64,000 bases of DNA from Chryseobacterium shigense. Lineage in GTDB: Bacteria; Bacteroidota; Bacteroidia; Flavobacteriales; Weeksellaceae. Below the pieces are notes generated by a model that was not told the origin of the DNA, did no database searches, and saw only the letters and a program-made list of their open reading frames with translations. This document shows positions 8,064-14,629 of the stretch, piece by piece. The stretch lies in contig NZ_FTNY01000001.1 of the NCBI RefSeq assembly GCF_900156575.1, positions 744,001 to 808,000 of the forward strand. Reading direction: 5' to 3'. The translations under genes were made by a program, and so were the position numbers. Each line of letters starts with the position of its first letter. Within the stretch, counting starts at the first letter, position 1.

Positions 8064-9524
8064 ATGATTTTTTCACAAAAGTCTTTAATCACCATTTTAC
8101 TACTATTCTGTAGCATCCCGGTTTTAGCACAGAAAGACAGCATTGATTTATTTATCAATAATCAGATGCAGAAACGTAAAATTCCAGGATTAGAATTAGC
8201 CATTGTAAGACACGGCAAAATTGTAAAAACAGGCTATTACGGATTGGCCAATATTCAGGATTCCATTCCCGTAACCCATAAGTCTGTTTTTACAATCAAT
8301 TCCATTACCAAAGCCTTTGTAGGCGTTGCCGTTATACAACTGATGGAAGAAGGAAAACTAAAACTGAATGCGCCGATCTCCGAATATCTCAGTGAAATTC
8401 CTGAAAGCTGGAAAACGGCAACCGTTCTGCAACTTTTGTCCCACACTTCAGGGATTCCTGATGTGGTAGATGAGGAAGAATCCGTTATGATCGCTGATAA
8501 TTTTAATCTGTCCTGGAAAAAAGTACTTGCTATGCCCAATGATTTCAAACCGGGCGAAGAGTTCAGATATAATCAAACCAATTATTATCTTCTTGGTCAG
8601 ATCATCAATAAATCGAGTGGAATGAGCTTTCAGGAATTTATCACCAAAAAGCAGCTTCAAAAAGCAGGGATGGAAAAGACCATTCAATCCGGTTTTGGAG
8701 CAGTTAAAGAAATAGTTCCCCATGCGGCTAACAGCTATCAATTTTCAAAAGGTAAGCTTAACAATATGTTTTTCTCATTTCCTCCTGAATTACAAACTGC
8801 AGCCGGGATGAGCTCAACTGCAAATGAAATGGCAAAATGGGTCATCGCCTTACAGAATATGGAATTTTTCAAGCAAAAATCGAGCTTGGAAGCACTATGG
8901 AAACCTGCTTTGCTGAATAACGGAAAAACAGCAGGATTCAGCAGGCTGCTTAATGGTTATGCGGCAGGCTGGCCAGTAATTGACAGAACTGAACATCCTG
9001 CCGCTGCTCCTGTGGGAGGTGGACGCTCAGCTGTATTTGTTTATCCGAAAGATGCTCTATCCATTATTATATTGACCAATTTATCCGGTGGAAGTCCTGA
9101 TGTATTTATTGATGAACTGGCAGGATTATTTATTCCGGATATGAAGGAAGCCAATGGTTTTGGAATGTCACCTTCCGGGAAGTCGATGAAATTAATCTTG
9201 GATAAAACCGGGTATAAAAACGCAATCGAAACAGCTAACAAACTAAAATTAAAAAATAAGGATTTCACATTAACAGAAGATGAAGTTAACAATTGGGGCT
9301 ATAAACTGATTGGACAGAAAAGGCTGAAAGATGCTTTGGAGTTGTTCAAACTGAATGTTTCTCTATACCCTTCCAGTGGCAATGCTTTTGACAGCTTGGG
9401 CGAAACCTACGCTGAACTGGAAGAAAACGAACTTGCCATTAAGAATTATGAAAAAGCTTTTCAACTGAATCCTCAGAACAAGAATGCAGAACAGCAGATC
9501 ATAAGATTGAAATCAAAACAATAG
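8064..9524 (+). CDS. Secreted class C beta-lactamase-like serine hydrolase with C-terminal TPRs
   Basis: 486 residues. A signal peptide ends at LAQ (residue 23). The serine hydrolase core shows S80-I-T-K83 as SxxK, a Tyr motif in RYNQTNYYLLG, and a GGGRSA stretch in the place of the third motif. Residues about 400-486 form tetratricopeptide repeats (ALELFKLNVSLYPSSGNAF, then ELAIKNYEKAFQLNPQNKN). Such proteins act as periplasmic esterases or peptidases, and the exact substrate cannot be told from sequence. The stop codon is 3 bases from the IS1595 target duplication. Before insertion the gene would have been followed closely by the aspartic protease gene at 13,001. Confidence 0.88.
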   Translation: MIFSQKSLITILLLFCSIPVLAQKDSIDLFINNQMQKRKIPGLELAIVRHGKIVKTGYYGLANIQDSIPVTHKSVFTINSITKAFVGVAVIQLMEEGKLKLNAPISEYLSEIPESWKTATVLQLLSHTSGIPDVVDEEESVMIADNFNLSWKKVLAMPNDFKPGEEFRYNQTNYYLLGQIINKSSGMSFQEFITKKQLQKAGMEKTIQSGFGAVKEIVPHAANSYQFSKGKLNNMFFSFPPELQTAAGMSSTANEMAKWVIALQNMEFFKQKSSLEALWKPALLNNGKTAGFSRLLNGYAAGWPVIDRTEHPAAAPVGGGRSAVFVYPKDALSIIILTNLSGGSPDVFIDELAGLFIPDMKEANGFGMSPSGKSMKLILDKTGYKNAIETANKLKLKNKDFTLTEDEVNNWGYKLIGQKRLKDALELFKLNVSLYPSSGNAFDSLGETYAELEENELAIKNYEKAFQLNPQNKNAEQQIIRLKSKQ

Positions 9525-9527
9525 ATT

Positions 9528-9535
9528 TAAATTCA
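9528..9535. repeat. Left 8-bp target-site duplication of the IS1595 transposon
   Basis: TAAATTCA directly abuts the left inverted repeat and is repeated exactly at 12970-12977. Eight bases is the usual IS1595-family duplication length. Confidence 0.95.
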
Positions 9536-9558
9536 GGCACTAACATACAATGTTACAC
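9536..9558 (+). repeat. Left terminal inverted repeat of the IS1595 transposon
   Basis: Begins GGCACTAACATACAA and ends TTACAC. It matches the reverse complement of 12947-12969 in 21 of 23 positions, the only differences being TG versus CT in the middle. Confidence 0.93.
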
Positions 9559-9571
9559 CGATTTTAATTAA

Positions 9572-9600
9572 AAAAGACAGCACTTTGCTGTCTTTTATTT
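9572..9600 (+). terminator. Rho-independent terminator just inside the left end
   Basis: GACAGCA (9576-9582) pairs with TGCTGTC (9586-9592), extended by four A-T pairs and followed by a T-rich tract. It would stop readthrough from the upstream serine hydrolase gene into the transposon, and works weakly in the other direction too. Confidence 0.75.
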
Positions 9601-9686
9601 TTCATTTATATAACTTTTTGAATGTGAATCTATACTATTATAACAAGAAACAGATAAAATACCTAAAGTTAAAGTGTGTTAAATAG

Positions 9687-9717
9687 TTTTGTAGTTTGAA
9701 AAAAATTCGTATCTTTG
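9687..9717 (+). promoter_or_regulatory. Consensus Bacteroidota promoter inside the transposon
   Basis: TTTTG at 9687-9691 and TATCTTTG at 9710-9717, separated by 18 bases, fit the Bacteroidota -33/-7 consensus (TTTG, about 19 bases, TAnnTTTG). It is one of the best promoter matches in the window. It should start a transcript near 9,724, well before the first small reading frame. Confidence 0.7.
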
Positions 9718-9723
9718 CAAAAC

Positions 9724-9907
9724 GAATACCCTTAACTGAAAGTAGCTTTCAGAAGGGTGAATATTGTTTAACTTTTAAAACCCAGAAATAATATGAAATA
9801 GTTATCAAATTAAATCCAGTCAACCAAAAGGTTATACTACCAATATAACACTATAGGTTTTTAGTATACATTACAGAGGATTAGGCGTTCTGTAGTGTAT
9901 TTTTTTG
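9724..9907 (+). ncRNA. Putative small RNA or structured leader in the transposon
   Basis: About 185 bases between the consensus promoter and a strong terminator. Near the 5' end a two-part hairpin forms at 9729-9757 (CCCTT/AAGGG enclosing GAAAG/CTTTC). At the 3' end a 12-bp stem (9866-9877 with 9889-9900, one G-T pair) is followed by a T-run. The terminator lies just before the 52-codon gene at 9,934, so the unit could be an independent RNA or an attenuating leader for that gene. I do not recognise the family. Confidence 0.5.
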
Positions 9908-9933
9908 TTTGCCTAAACTCAAATATATATTTT

Positions 9934-10092
9934 ATGATTCAAGACATCATCGAGTTCTTAGCAGAACATTATCAAACATTAGTTACTTTACTTGCCTCAG
10001 ATGAGGCTAAATCCTTAAAAAATCTATTAAGTATTCTAAGAAGTATCCACTACTTCAATAAGAACAAAGATAAAAAGGATAAGAAAGAATAA
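9934..10092 (+). CDS. Small hypothetical protein (52 aa), transposon passenger
   Basis: Starts MIQDIIEFLAEHYQTL and ends in a Lys/Asp-rich tail (NKNKDKKDKKE). It looks like one or two amphipathic helices with no signal peptide. I chose this ATG because an upstream in-frame ATG lies within the terminator hairpin T-run. A strong terminator begins 8 bases after the stop. Function unknown. Confidence 0.5.
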   Translation: MIQDIIEFLAEHYQTLVTLLASDEAKSLKNLLSILRSIHYFNKNKDKKDKKE

Positions 10093-10099
10093 CTTTCAA

Positions 10100-10138
10100 A
10101 AGACCTAATAAGTTACCGCTTGTTAGGTCTTCTTGTTT
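10100..10138 (+). terminator. Rho-independent terminator after the 52-aa gene
   Basis: AAGACCTAATAAG (10100-10112) pairs with CTTGTTAGGTCTT (10119-10131), 13 bp with one G-T pair and a 6-base loop, followed by CTTGTTTT. Confidence 0.8.
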
Positions 10139-10378
10139 TGCAAATATACGAACTATGTTATTATCTGGCAACAACAACAACAACTTTAACTAGTAGTTCT
10201 TGTCTATCATTCTCTGTTAGTTTATCTATAACCATCATCTACACCTTTATCCATAGTATTATCATTAACATCATCGTCACTATTATCTTTAGCTTTATCT
10301 CTATGATAAGCAACATCTTTTTTCTATATTTGTGACCTAAACATATCGACAAAACAAAGCGTTTGCTTTTTATACTAC
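10139..10378. other. AT-rich, low-complexity stretch in the transposon
   Basis: Rich in short ATC/ATT/ACA runs on the plus strand. Open frames exist but have simple composition (Ile/Ser/Leu or Asp/Asn-rich) and no plausible start, so I call no gene. It leads into the structured RNA at 10,379. Confidence 0.4.
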
Positions 10379-10493
10379 CTTACAGGAATCTGGTAAATTC
10401 AAAAATTAGGAGTAGATAAATAAGCGAAATGCTCATGCCATAGGCGTGGGCTTTCCTGTTTATTTCCTAATGGCTTACCAGAGCCTCTGTAAG
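10379..10493 (+). ncRNA. Structured RNA, copy 1 (6S-like fold; family uncertain)
   Basis: The sequence folds into one long hairpin. The outer helices are CTTACAG/CTGTAAG (10379-10385 with 10487-10493) and TCTGGTAA/TTACCAGA (10389-10396 with 10475-10482). A middle helix includes ATTAGG/CCTAAT and AAATAA/TTATTT. The terminal 9-bp stem is GCTCATGCC/GGCGTGGGC with a 3-base loop. A second locus at 50,743 shares the tip sequence and overall fold but has different outer-helix bases that still pair. The rod with interior loops resembles 6S-type RNAs; 6S-Flavo or Flavo-1 are candidate names that I cannot confirm. It lies 74 bases before the gene at 10,567. Confidence 0.6.
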
Positions 10494-10566
10494 AATGAAT
10501 GGGCAAAGTCCCACGCTTTCTTATTTTAACAATCACTGTTGGGACTAGGTGAACTAAAATCATATT

Positions 10567-11085
10567 ATGAAAAAAGTTATCTTTTCCGTATTCATGTTAT
10601 TCGGAGTTTTTTGTTTCTCCCAAACAGCAACCAAAAAGTACAATTCATTTTATAACCGTTACGAATATTTTGATTCAAACGGAAATATGACTGGCTATGA
10701 AAAGTACAATAGCTTCTCAAAACAGTATGAGTATTATTCTACCAATAATTCTCAATCTCCGCAAACTCGACAACCTACACAGTATCGTGCGCCTCAACAA
10801 TTAAATATAGTTAATATCGGAGATAGTATGAATATTCTTCAAAATAGATATAACAATAATGTTCAACAGGTTCAAAGTACGATAAACAATATTGAAAGTC
10901 AAATCAAAAATTTAGACATTTCAGATTCTCAAAAGACGAAAATTCAAAATAATTTTTCTGAGCTACTTGTCAAAAACGTATTTGAAAAAAATTGGAACTA
11001 CAATTCTGTAAGTGAAGTTAATAGAATTATTAATTGGATGTATGAAACAGCTAATATAATTATCAAAAATGTGACCTCTGAATAA
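10567..11085 (+). CDS. Secreted hypothetical protein, transposon passenger
   Basis: 172 residues with a signal peptide ending CFSQ (about residue 19). Residues 24-58 contain a tandem motif: KKYNSFYNRYEYFDSNGN then EKYNSFSKQYEYYSTNN. A Gln/Pro linker and a helical C-terminal half (90-172) follow. No family recognised. It is the largest plus-strand passenger of the IS1595 element and follows the structured RNA. Confidence 0.7.
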   Translation: MKKVIFSVFMLFGVFCFSQTATKKYNSFYNRYEYFDSNGNMTGYEKYNSFSKQYEYYSTNNSQSPQTRQPTQYRAPQQLNIVNIGDSMNILQNRYNNNVQQVQSTINNIESQIKNLDISDSQKTKIQNNFSELLVKNVFEKNWNYNSVSEVNRIINWMYETANIIIKNVTSE

Positions 11086-11118
11086 GTTTAATTCCTATAT
11101 TTGGGAAAAATATTATTT

Positions 11119-11313
11119 ATGGATAAAAAAGAAATGGATGAACTTTTAAGGTTGATTTCTGCGGTTCTGAATCAAAATCAGGCAATCAATGAAGAGGTAA
11201 AGAAATTACTTCTAACAAGACCAATGCATAGCTCTCATTTAGCAGAGTTGACAAGATTACTTAAAGAAAACGAAAATATACTTTCACTTTTAAGAGATAG
11301 AATCCCTACTTAG
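11119..11313 (+). CDS. Small hypothetical helical protein (64 aa), transposon passenger
   Basis: MDKKEMDELLRLISAVLNQ followed by two predicted amphipathic helices, with no signal peptide or membrane segment. I start at the ATG at 11,119 rather than the upstream TTG. It begins 33 bases after the previous gene, and its last 24 bases overlap the convergent gene at 11,290-11,514. Function unknown. Confidence 0.55.
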   Translation: MDKKEMDELLRLISAVLNQNQAINEEVKKLLLTRPMHSSHLAELTRLLKENENILSLLRDRIPT

Positions 11314-11514
11314 AAATGAATTTCTAAAGTAATCAAAATCTTCATCAAGAAGTTTAACTTTATCAATATCTGAAATATCAGTGTTAACAGTTGAATTTCT
11401 TATTAAATGAAGTTCAATTGTTTGGACAACATATTTTGCAGTGGCAAAATCGGCTCCTTGCAATTCTTCTAATAGAAGATTTATTGCTTTCTCTACTTTT
11501 TGTTTTTTAGTCAT
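11290..11514 (-). CDS. Small hypothetical protein (74 aa), transposon passenger
   Basis: Begins MTKKQKVEKAINLLLEELQG; helical and charged. It is read in the transposase direction, about 45 bases downstream of the 125-aa gene and its terminator-like hairpin. The 3' end overlaps the convergent small gene. Function unknown. Confidence 0.5.
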   Translation of the reverse strand: MTKKQKVEKAINLLLEELQGADFATAKYVVQTIELHLIRNSTVNTDISDIDKVKLLDEDFDYFRNSFLSRDSIS

Positions 11515-11540
11515 AACACAAATTTAAATTGTTAAATAAT

Positions 11541-11562
11541 AAAGCCCCTTAATCGGGGCTTT
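11541..11562. terminator. Bidirectional terminator hairpin
   Basis: AAAGCCCC (11541-11548) pairs perfectly with GGGGCTTT (11555-11562), 6-base loop. It coincides with the stop codon of the minus-strand gene at 11,561. Confidence 0.75.
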
Positions 11563-11938
11563 AATTTGGTTGTATTTTAATCAATTCAGTAAGTAGCTTT
11601 TCAAATTCTACATCTGCTATTGATTCTTTGTCTTTCTTTATTTTTTTATTGAACTTTTTAAATTCTGTGTAGTCTTTAGAAAGTTCAAGTAACACGCATA
11701 CTCTTATCGTCCGTAATAAAATAGACTCATTTTCAAGATAATCTAAAGGTTCCATCTTGCTTAAATCCCGTCCATTTTTATTTAGCTCTTGTAATATATC
11801 GCTGTCTTTGATAGTATCAAGTACATGCGTTTTAAAGAATTCATTTATAAGACTGTTATCTTTAAATTTCTTGCTGTATTGCTTCTTGTATTCTTGAAAT
11901 ACTCTTTCTTTCATGTTTTCGCAGTTAACGATTGCCAA
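11561..11938 (-). CDS. Hypothetical protein (125 aa) coupled to the transposase
   Basis: Begins MAIVNCENMKERVFQEYKKQ; charged and helical, with no signal peptide. Its first 28 bases overlap the 3' end of the transposase gene in another frame, which suggests translational coupling. It could be an accessory transposition factor or cargo; I see no recognisable domain. It ends on the hairpin terminator at 11,541-11,562. Confidence 0.6.
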   Translation of the reverse strand: MAIVNCENMKERVFQEYKKQYSKKFKDNSLINEFFKTHVLDTIKDSDILQELNKNGRDLSKMEPLDYLENESILLRTIRVCVLLELSKDYTEFKKFNKKIKKDKESIADVEFEKLLTELIKIQPN

Positions 11939-12837
11939 GTTAATCTTTTTTGTTGAGTTTTTTCTAAGTACATTTCAAATCTTCTGTCTGTCCGCAATTC
12001 TTTAGTATTATACCTGAATGTCATTTCATCAAGATATAACTGTAAATGCTTCTTACTTGTCTTGTAATAAACTCCTATTATTGAACGCTTCAAATGTGAC
12101 CAAAAACATTCAATTGCATTTGTAGTTGTCCCTTCATCTGCATATTGCTTTTTACCGTGGTCAACATATGTATGAGTGTGGAAATAGTTTCCTATGTTTT
12201 TGTAAGCGTGCCATTCATCTGTCATTATATGAGAGTCTTTCTTGATATGCTCATATAACAATGGTTGAATTGTTTTCGCTTTTGTATCTGAAACTACTAT
12301 TGCTTTAACCCATCCTGTTGATTCTTCTATTGCTCCGAATACAGGTACTTTATCTTTGAAAGAACGTCCTTGTGAATTCTTTACCTTTTTATCAGCATGA
12401 CGGTTTTTGTTTTTACCGCCTACAAATGTTTCATCGCATTGTACGATGCCTTCAAACTCTTTCTGGAATGATTCATGCTCCGTTGCATATCTTAATCTTT
12501 GCAGGATAAACCATGCTGTTTTCTGAGTTACATCTAAATCCTTTGCAAGTTGATAGCTACTAATACCTCGCTTATGAGAAGTATAAAGATAGATAGCAAT
12601 AAACCAATTTTGTAATGAGATTTTAGAGCCTTCAAAAATAGTATTTGTTCTTGCGTTAAAATATTTGCCTGTATTTTTACATTTGTATCTATTATCCTTA
12701 CATACATAAACTTTTGATGTAGCATCAAAAGGGCTCACAACTCCATTTTTCCAACGAAGTTGTGTAAGATAATCAATACATGACTGCTCATCAGGGAAAG
12801 CCCTAATAAGGTCTAAAATACTATTAAATTTGAGCAT
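11911..12837 (-). CDS. IS1595-family transposase (ISXO2-like DDE)
   Basis: 308 residues. An N-terminal zinc-ribbon-like part (Cys46, Cys53) and an HTH around 90-115 (GISSYQLAKDLDVTQKTAW) precede the catalytic core. The acidic triad is visible: D135 in QCDETFVGGK, D207 in MTDEWHAY, and E243 in NAIECFWSHLKR. The downstream YYKTSKKHLQLYLDEMTFRYN stretch is typical of the family. No frameshift or stop interrupts it, so the element may be active. The gene starts about 130 bases inside the right inverted repeat. Confidence 0.95.
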   Translation of the reverse strand: MLKFNSILDLIRAFPDEQSCIDYLTQLRWKNGVVSPFDATSKVYVCKDNRYKCKNTGKYFNARTNTIFEGSKISLQNWFIAIYLYTSHKRGISSYQLAKDLDVTQKTAWFILQRLRYATEHESFQKEFEGIVQCDETFVGGKNKNRHADKKVKNSQGRSFKDKVPVFGAIEESTGWVKAIVVSDTKAKTIQPLLYEHIKKDSHIMTDEWHAYKNIGNYFHTHTYVDHGKKQYADEGTTTNAIECFWSHLKRSIIGVYYKTSKKHLQLYLDEMTFRYNTKELRTDRRFEMYLEKTQQKRLTWQSLTAKT

Positions 12838-12946
12838 TGATATTTATTGTAAGAGTTATAAATATACGAAAAATTTACGATATACGCAAGTTTAAATGCA
12901 TTAAAACGAAATATTTAACAAAATAAATTATCAATTTTAACATTTA

Positions 12947-12969
12947 GTGTAAAGTTGTATGTTAGTGCC
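12947..12969 (-). repeat. Right terminal inverted repeat of the IS1595 transposon
   Basis: Reads GGCACTAACATACAA inward on the minus strand and matches the left end at 9536-9558 in 21 of 23 bases. The target duplication follows directly. Confidence 0.93.
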
Positions 12970-12977
12970 TAAATTCA
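12970..12977. repeat. Right 8-bp target-site duplication of the IS1595 transposon
   Basis: TAAATTCA, identical to 9528-9535 on the other side of the element. Confidence 0.95.
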
Positions 12978-13000
12978 AAATGATATCAACTCAATCAGTT

Positions 13001-13843
13001 ATGAAAAAAACAATATTCAGAACAGTTATCTTATTAATAAGCTTACTATATTCTTTAAAAATAAATGCACAAATTCCATTTGAAATCAATAGCAACGGAC
13101 ACATCATTATCAAGGCCAAAATAAATGATGTGGAGGGAAAATTCATTCTTGATACAGGATCTGGCCTCAATGCCATTTTTAAGAGATTTTCCAATAAAAT
13201 TACCAATGAAAAGACTCATAATTTCTTTGTGGGCCATCGGGCAACCGGTGAAGAACTCAATGTAGATCTTTATAATGCGAAAAGCTTAGAAATCAATAAT
13301 AAAAATTTCAACAATCAGCAATACACCATTGTAGACCTGGAATTTGGAGATATTGACGGGATGATCTCACTACAGCCCTTCAGGAATACCCCTGTTACCA
13401 TTGACTATATCCACAAGACAATTCTTTTCGATAAACCCGTAAAAAATGAAAAAAGCATTGATATTCAGATTGCAGATTATGCGGGGAAAGCCATCGATAT
13501 TTTTACGTACGTAGAGTTGAATGATAATTTAAAAATTCAGACATTACTGGACAGCGGTGCCGGAAAAAATTCATTTTGGTTCAGTTCAAAGCTGATGGAA
13601 CCATTGGCGCTGAACAAGGCAGATTTCAAAACAGTTCCTATTAAAAGTGATTTCAATAAGGAAAACAATTATTATATCGGTCAACTGTCAAAAATACATA
13701 CAGCCAATAAACTACGCAGAATAGAAAATTTAGATGCTGCCTTTGTGGACGGATTGATCTATGAAGGGAAAACAAGCATAGATTGGCTGGGTAAAGTTTT
13801 AACCATCGACATTGCCAAAAAGAAAATATTCATTGCAGAATAA
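13001..13843 (+). CDS. Secreted retropepsin-like aspartic protease
   Basis: 280 residues from the chosen start MKKTIFRTV, which gives a proper signal peptide ending INAQ; an in-frame ATG 21 bases upstream would add seven unneeded residues. Two aspartic protease-like motifs are visible, LDTGSG near residue 47 and LDSGAG near 183, as in bacterial pepsin/retropepsin-like proteins of Bacteroidota. Likely periplasmic. The IS1595 insertion ends 23 bases before this start and separates it from the serine hydrolase gene at 8,064, which it probably followed in an operon. It may now depend on a promoter in the transposon end. Confidence 0.82.
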   Translation: MKKTIFRTVILLISLLYSLKINAQIPFEINSNGHIIIKAKINDVEGKFILDTGSGLNAIFKRFSNKITNEKTHNFFVGHRATGEELNVDLYNAKSLEINNKNFNNQQYTIVDLEFGDIDGMISLQPFRNTPVTIDYIHKTILFDKPVKNEKSIDIQIADYAGKAIDIFTYVELNDNLKIQTLLDSGAGKNSFWFSSKLMEPLALNKADFKTVPIKSDFNKENNYYIGQLSKIHTANKLRRIENLDAAFVDGLIYEGKTSIDWLGKVLTIDIAKKKIFIAE

Positions 13844-13962
13844 ATAAAGGTGATTATTTTTTCACAATAAAGAATGCAGCAGGAAAGCGGTTCATCCGGC
13901 TTAGACCGACCCAATTATCTATAAAAATACTTGAAGATACGCTACTTCTCACCAATTCAGGA

Positions 13963-13992
13963 GGCAATTATCTGATAGTTGTCTCTTTTTTT
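13963..13992 (+). terminator. Terminator-like hairpin after the aspartic protease gene
   Basis: GGCAATTATC pairs with TGATAGTTGTC, including G-T pairs and with a very tight turn, followed by CTCTTTTTTT. It lies 120 bases after the stop codon. Confidence 0.5.
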
Positions 13993-14030
13993 AATACCAA
14001 TAAATACCTATTTATCAGAAATTTAAACAT

Positions 14031-14057
14031 AAAAAAATCCCGCATTGACGGGATTTT
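14031..14057. terminator. Terminator for the DUF2911 gene
   Basis: ATCCCG (14037-14042) pairs with CGGGAT (14049-14054), flanked by A- and T-runs. On the minus strand it follows the stop of the gene at 14,076 by about 20 bases. Confidence 0.75.
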
Positions 14058-14075
14058 AATTTCTTATATTTAGAT

Positions 14076-14594
14076 TTATTTGATCTCTACCGGAACTGAG
14101 ATTTTATCCCAATCCATGGTGAATCCATTACTATTTACTTTATATACTAAAGCTTCCTGTGTTGCCGGTAAAGCTTTTGTTTTTACATCCACACGCAAAG
14201 CATCTTTAGCTTGCTCGTATTTATAAGCGCCCCATTGTTTTGGTTCTTTGTTAAAAATCGCAGTCCAGGTTCCGCTTTGTTTAGGGATTAAGAAAAAGCT
14301 GTATTTCCCTGCAGGCAGTTTTTTACCCTGAACAGTAATATCTTTATCCGTTTCGAAAGTCGTTGCTTCATTGGCACCTGCACGCCAAACTTTATCATAA
14401 GCTTCTAAGCCACCCCAGATGGTACGCCCTTTTACAGAAGGACTGCTATAGGCTATCGTAATGGTTGCGTCTTTAATTTTTCCCGTTGCAGTAGCCGCGG
14501 GGCTCGCAGGTTTTTTAGTATCCTGTGCAAAGGCATTCATGGAGATTGTCATTGTCGCAACAAGGACGGCAGCAGATTTAATGATGGTTCTCAT
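14076..14594 (-). CDS. DUF2911 family secreted protein
   Basis: 172 residues with a signal peptide ending NAFAQ (about residue 24). The DUF2911 pattern is clear: [51 protein letters not shown], and [17 protein letters not shown]. The function of this common Bacteroidota family is unknown. It lies 35 bases downstream of the sodium symporter gene on the same strand and may be the last gene of that operon. Confidence 0.9.
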   Translation of the reverse strand: MRTIIKSAAVLVATMTISMNAFAQDTKKPASPAATATGKIKDATITIAYSSPSVKGRTIWGGLEAYDKVWRAGANEATTFETDKDITVQGKKLPAGKYSFFLIPKQSGTWTAIFNKEPKQWGAYKYEQAKDALRVDVKTKALPATQEALVYKVNSNGFTMDWDKISVPVEIK

Positions 14595-14629
14595 ATTATT
14601 TTTATTTATTTGTTTTTGTTATTGTTCGT

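Larger units (their letters stand above)
9536..12969. mobile_element. IS1595-family transposon with passenger genes (3,434 bp)
   Basis: The boundaries are defined by sequence: 23-base terminal inverted repeats (21 of 23 identical, starting GGCACTAACATACAA) flanked by a perfect 8-bp duplication TAAATTCA. The element contains one IS1595-type transposase on the minus strand, three short plus-strand and two short minus-strand passenger genes, a promoter-hairpin-terminator unit near the left end, and a structured RNA. IS1595 elements are known to carry passenger genes and to duplicate 8 bp. The intact ends and clean duplication suggest a recent insertion. Removing it leaves the serine hydrolase stop at 9,524 about 40 bases from the start of the aspartic protease gene. 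Confidence 0.95.

Noticed and set aside
10120..10335. 71-codon plus-strand reading frame
   Set aside because: It starts inside a terminator hairpin and its composition is simple (Ile/Ser/Thr/Leu) from AT-rich low-complexity DNA.
9536..12969. Retron, because of structured RNAs next to small genes
   Set aside because: No reverse transcriptase gene is in the element; the only enzyme is an IS1595 DDE transposase.
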